Shown one piece after another: positions 36,670 through 38,847 of a stretch of 38,847 nucleotides of DNA; the first letter of the stretch is position 1; each line of letters opens with the position of its first letter. The translations under genes and the position numbers were made by a program. The stretch comes from an uncultured Luminiphilus sp. (GTDB lineage: Bacteria; Pseudomonadota; Gammaproteobacteria; Pseudomonadales; Halieaceae), in contig CALKNZ010000064.1 in assembly GCA_938091995.1 (NCBI GenBank), forward strand, positions 1 to 38,847, given 5' to 3'. The notes under the pieces are model-generated. The model was not told where the DNA came from, made no database searches, and was given only the letters and a program-made list of their open reading frames with translations.

Positions 36670-37630
36670 AACCCGTCATGTTCCTCAAATTGCTTCATCT
36701 GAAATAACTCCCGAAACGGTTTGGCTTAACCGCAGGAACTTGATCAAGGCCGCGGCCGCGGGCACGATGGCTACTACTCTACCGACTTTGGCTTCACAGA
36801 CGCCAGACTTGAAACCACTGAGCTATGTGCCGGGGGAGTGTGATGGCTGCGCCGCGGAGGAGGCGTTGACGCCTCTAGAGGACGCAACCAGCTACAACAA
36901 TTTCTATGAATTTGGGACGGACAAATCAGACCCGGCCGAGTACGCCCACAATATGACGATCGATCCCTGGTCAGTGGAGGTGAGCGGACTGGTCAACAAG
37001 CCTGGAAAGTTGAATCTTGAGGATGTCCTGAGCGGCTTCGATCTTGAAGAGCGGGTTTATCGATTTCGGTGTGTCGAGGCCTGGAGTATGGTCGTACCTT
37101 GGATCGGGTTCCCACTAGCGGATTTACTGCAACGGTTTGAACCCACCGCAGATGCGCGCTATGTGGCCTTCAAGACACTGTACCGCCCCAAAGAGATGCG
37201 GGGAACGCGTTCGTTTACCTCTGTCATTGATTGGCCCTACAGAGAGGGGCTGAGGCTGGATGAAGCGATGCACCCGTTAACCTTGATGGCAGTGGGTCTC
37301 TACGGTAAAACGCTGCCTAATCAAAACGGCGCCCCCCTGCGGCTTGTGGTGCCTTGGAAGTACGGTTTTAAAAGCATCAAATCGATTGTTTCTATTGAGT
37401 TGACCGATCAACAGCCGAAAACCTCTTGGCAGGAGCTGGCGGCTCAAGAATATGGGTTTTTTAGTAATGTAAATCCAGAGGTTGACCATCCCAGGTGGAG
37501 TCAGCGCTATGAGAGGCGTTTACCGTCTTCTTTGTTCAAGCCTAACCGAGTGCCTACACAGCTCTTTAATGGTTACGCTGATCAGGTAGCGAGTCTATAC
37601 ACAGGTATGGATTTGAAAAAATACTACTGA
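36659..37630 (+). CDS. msrP: Periplasmic methionine sulfoxide reductase, catalytic subunit
   Basis: Molybdenum-cofactor enzyme that repairs oxidised methionine in periplasmic proteins. The start is ATG 36659, nine bases after AAGGAGG at 36643-36649; the frame open further upstream is inside pssA. The 323-residue precursor has a Tat signal ([13 protein letters not shown], Arg25-Arg26), and Cys138 in [13 protein letters not shown], the Mo ligand. [31 protein letters not shown] style C-terminal core is that of MsrP/YedY (given here in parts: [11 protein letters not shown] and [12 protein letters not shown]). Followed by msrQ, its haem partner. Confidence 0.96.
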   Translation: MIRRTRHVPQIASSEITPETVWLNRRNLIKAAAAGTMATTLPTLASQTPDLKPLSYVPGECDGCAAEEALTPLEDATSYNNFYEFGTDKSDPAEYAHNMTIDPWSVEVSGLVNKPGKLNLEDVLSGFDLEERVYRFRCVEAWSMVVPWIGFPLADLLQRFEPTADARYVAFKTLYRPKEMRGTRSFTSVIDWPYREGLRLDEAMHPLTLMAVGLYGKTLPNQNGAPLRLVVPWKYGFKSIKSIVSIELTDQQPKTSWQELAAQEYGFFSNVNPEVDHPRWSQRYERRLPSSLFKPNRVPTQLFNGYADQVASLYTGMDLKKYY

Positions 37631-37645
37631 GTTGAGGTAAAGCTA

Positions 37646-38263
37646 TTGGGGGTCCCGGTATTGCGCGCACCGAGGTTGGAACGACTATGGTGGGTTGTGG
37701 TCTTTACCCTGTGCTTGAGCCCTTTCTGTCTTATTGTCTACGGGGTGGTTGCTAATACGCTGGGCCCCGATCCTGCTGAAGTACTCATGCATCAAACTGG
37801 CGAATGGGCTATTCGCTTGCTGGTTGTGGTGCTCGCGGCACGACCTATGGCGCGGTGGGGATGGCCTGCCTTATTTAGGTTTAGGCGCATGTTCGGGTTG
37901 TACATGTTTTTTTACACAACCCTGCATTTGCTGGTTTTCGCGCAAGTCTATGTGGGCTGGGACGTGGCTATTTTGCTGGAGGAGCTGTTGGAGCGTCCTT
38001 ATGTCATGGTGGGATTCGCAGGCTGGGTGTTGCTGGCACCCTTAGCATTAACCTCCAGTGATGGCATGAGGCGCCGGTTGCGCCAGCGTTGGCGGCAGCT
38101 GCACAGGCTGGTTTACGCGGTCTCAGTGCTGGCGGTGCTACATGTGCTGTGGTTATCTCGCTCGGATATAGGCGATGCAGTCTTGTACGGTATATTGCTA
38201 GGAAGTCTACTTTTGTGGCGGCTTTGGCAAAAGTGGAAGCGCCCATTAGCCGCACGGTTGTAG
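37646..38263 (+). CDS. msrQ: Haem-binding membrane subunit of the MsrPQ system
   Basis: Six-helix b-type cytochrome that passes quinone electrons to MsrP. The 205 residues fit the family. Haem-ligand candidates are the His in YTTLHLLVF and those in LHRLVYAVSVLAVLHVLW; RRMFGLYMFFY and ALTSSDGMRRRL are also typical. The start is TTG 37646 with GAGGT at 37634-37638, seven bases ahead; no ATG lies near the N terminus. The 15-base gap to msrP points to one operon, pssA-msrP-msrQ. No terminator is visible after it, so transcripts may run into the rRNA promoter region. Confidence 0.93.
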   Translation: MGVPVLRAPRLERLWWVVVFTLCLSPFCLIVYGVVANTLGPDPAEVLMHQTGEWAIRLLVVVLAARPMARWGWPALFRFRRMFGLYMFFYTTLHLLVFAQVYVGWDVAILLEELLERPYVMVGFAGWVLLAPLALTSSDGMRRRLRQRWRQLHRLVYAVSVLAVLHVLWLSRSDIGDAVLYGILLGSLLLWRLWQKWKRPLAARL

Positions 38264-38337
38264 GCGAATCTAAAGGCTGTCTTATTTCGGTGCAGTGCTA
38301 TCATCGAAAAGGTCTGTTAACTTTGAAATATGTTGCT

Positions 38338-38373
38338 GAAAAAGCTTGCGCCACAGCGCATGACGCGTATAGT
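38338..38373 (+). promoter_or_regulatory. rRNA promoter, upstream copy (P1)
   Basis: GAAAAAG at 38338-38344, TTGCGC at 38346-38351 and TATAGT at 38368-38373 with a 16-base spacer, followed by a CGCGC-rich discriminator. This is the classic rRNA layout: A-rich upstream element, 16-base spacer and G/C discriminator that makes the promoter sensitive to ppGpp and starting nucleotide. Its first transcribed base would be near 38380, about 350 bases before 16S. Confidence 0.7.
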
Positions 38374-38441
38374 CGCGCTTCCGCTCAGGGGGGGTCTAGA
38401 ATTCAAACTGAGTCGGGTGAAATCAAAGTGGTTTTTTCTTC

Positions 38442-38478
38442 GAAAAAGACTTGCGCGGTTTCAAACGGCGCGTATAAT
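38442..38478 (+). promoter_or_regulatory. rRNA promoter, downstream copy (P2)
   Basis: GAAAAAG at 38442-38448, TTGCGC at 38451-38456 and a perfect TATAAT at 38473-38478 with a 16-base spacer, then GCGCG. A T-rich and A-rich stretch at 38420-38448 can serve as UP element. Nearly the same design as the copy 105 bases upstream, with a stronger -10 box. Transcription would start near 38485. Confidence 0.8.
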
Positions 38479-38533
38479 GCGCGACCTCGGTAAGGGTAAC
38501 CCCCTCACCAAAAAGTCAGTCCTAGCGGCTACT

Positions 38534-38575
38534 TGATACTTAACAATTAGATGAAGACAGATGTGTGGGCACTTG
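38534..38575 (+). promoter_or_regulatory. boxA-like and boxC-like antitermination elements in rRNA leader
   Basis: TGATACTTAACA at 38534-38545 resembles the E. coli boxA TGCTCTTTAACA, and GTGTGGGCACTTG at 38563-38575 matches the conserved GTGTGGGCACT segment that follows boxA in gammaproteobacterial rRNA leaders. Together they place the Nus-factor antitermination site between the promoters and 16S. Confidence 0.6.
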
Positions 38576-38718
38576 TTGGAGTAGTTGTCACTAACTATTC
38601 AGAAACAACAAGTGACTCATCGATTCATTGAATTAATGATTCAGGATTTGTTTCTGAGCTGAGATTTGGATGGTAAAGCAAGTTTTTGCGTAACCGTCCC
38701 CTCTTGCTTCGGCAGAGG
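38570..38718 (+). promoter_or_regulatory. Structured rRNA leader with alternative stems
   Basis: CACTTGTTG 38570-38578 pairs perfectly with CAACAAGTG 38606-38614. The overlapping CAGAAACAA 38600-38608 pairs perfectly with TTGTTTCTG 38648-38656, so the two stems cannot form at once. Just before 16S, CCTCT 38700-38704 and GC pair with GC and AGAGG 38714-38718 around a TTCG tetraloop. Such leader stems guide RNase III processing and 30S folding in related bacteria. The rest of the 38264-38730 gap holds only the promoters and boxA; I see no tRNA or gene. Confidence 0.5.
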
Positions 38719-38730
38719 TAAAAGATTCTT

Positions 38731-38847
38731 CAACTGAAGAGTTTGATCATGGCTCAGATTGAACGCTGGCGGCAGGCCTAACACATGCAAGTCGAGCGCG
38801 AAAGCACTTCGGTGTGAGTAGAGCGGCGGACGGGTGAGTAACGCGTA
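38731..38847 (+). rRNA. rrs: 16S ribosomal RNA (partial, first ~117 bases)
   Basis: The conserved 5' end is present: GAAGAGTTTGATCATGGCTC at 38736-38755, then AACGCTGGCGGCAGGCCTAA and ACATGCAAGTCGAGCG. The short V1 hairpin (GCGAAAGCACTTCGGTGTGA region) and AGAGCGGCGGACGGGTGAGT follow, and the gene runs out of the window. Alignment to E. coli numbering puts base 1 at about 38731. The V1 form is like that of marine OM60-type gammaproteobacteria, which is a recollection rather than a search result. Confidence 0.97.

Noticed and set aside
38089..38536. Open frames of 134 and 68 codons between msrQ and 16S rRNA
   Set aside because: They overlap msrQ out of frame and run through both rRNA promoters; the composition is that of promoter DNA, with no recognisable domain.

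Overview
The window looks like a chromosomal core region of a gammaproteobacterium, probably a marine member of the Cellvibrionales-type group (OM60/NOR5, Halieaceae or a SAR92-like relative). The evidence is a typical gammaproteobacterial 16S rRNA 5' end at the right edge and a gene order that closely matches the Pseudomonas aeruginosa block PA4542-PA4563 (clpB, pgeF, rluD, bamD, pilS, pilR, minor pilins, ispH, fkpB, lspA, ileS, ribF, murJ). The genus assignment is inference. I see no insertion sequence, phage, CRISPR array or tRNA. Coding density is very high and many genes overlap by 1-16 bases.

Layout. (1) 1-8842, all plus strand: partial aspartate carbamoyltransferase, NudF, MurJ, RibF, IleS, LspA, FkpB and IspH, a tightly packed run for pyrimidine, cell-wall lipid, flavin, lipoprotein and isoprenoid functions. 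(2) 8914-12472: a FimT/GspH-type pseudopilin convergent with the PilS-PilR two-component pair that normally controls type IV pilin transcription. (3) 12585-19655: NadE, then divergent BamD (minus) and RluD-PgeF-ClpB (plus), with a convincing sigma-32 promoter before clpB. (4) 19752-28813: two minor-pilin clusters in tandem. Cluster A (19752-21807) is reduced: a PilE-like protein with an odd leader, a PilV-like protein with no prepilin cleavage site, a PilW-like protein and a 49-residue PilX stub. Cluster B (22010-28813) is complete: PilE, FimT/FimU-like, PilV, PilW, PilX and PilY1. In P. aeruginosa the equivalent cluster sits between pilR and ispH; here it lies downstream of clpB, leaving one FimT-like gene at the old site. 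(5) 28831-29298: a small secreted DUF4124 protein on the minus strand. (6) 29394-35615: branched-chain amino-acid synthesis. A leader of about 300 bases full of hairpins precedes ilvB-ilvH; a K+-dependent-type membrane pyrophosphatase follows; ilvC converges from the other side across a strong bidirectional terminator. (7) 35806-38263: pssA, msrP and msrQ (phosphatidylserine synthase and the periplasmic methionine sulfoxide reductase system). (8) 38338-38847: tandem rRNA promoters, a structured rRNA leader with a boxA-like element, and the first ~117 bases of 16S rRNA.

The least explained parts are the ilvB leader RNA, whose last hairpins form a perfect three-way junction that buries the ribosome binding site, and the reduced second copy of the minor-pilin cluster.
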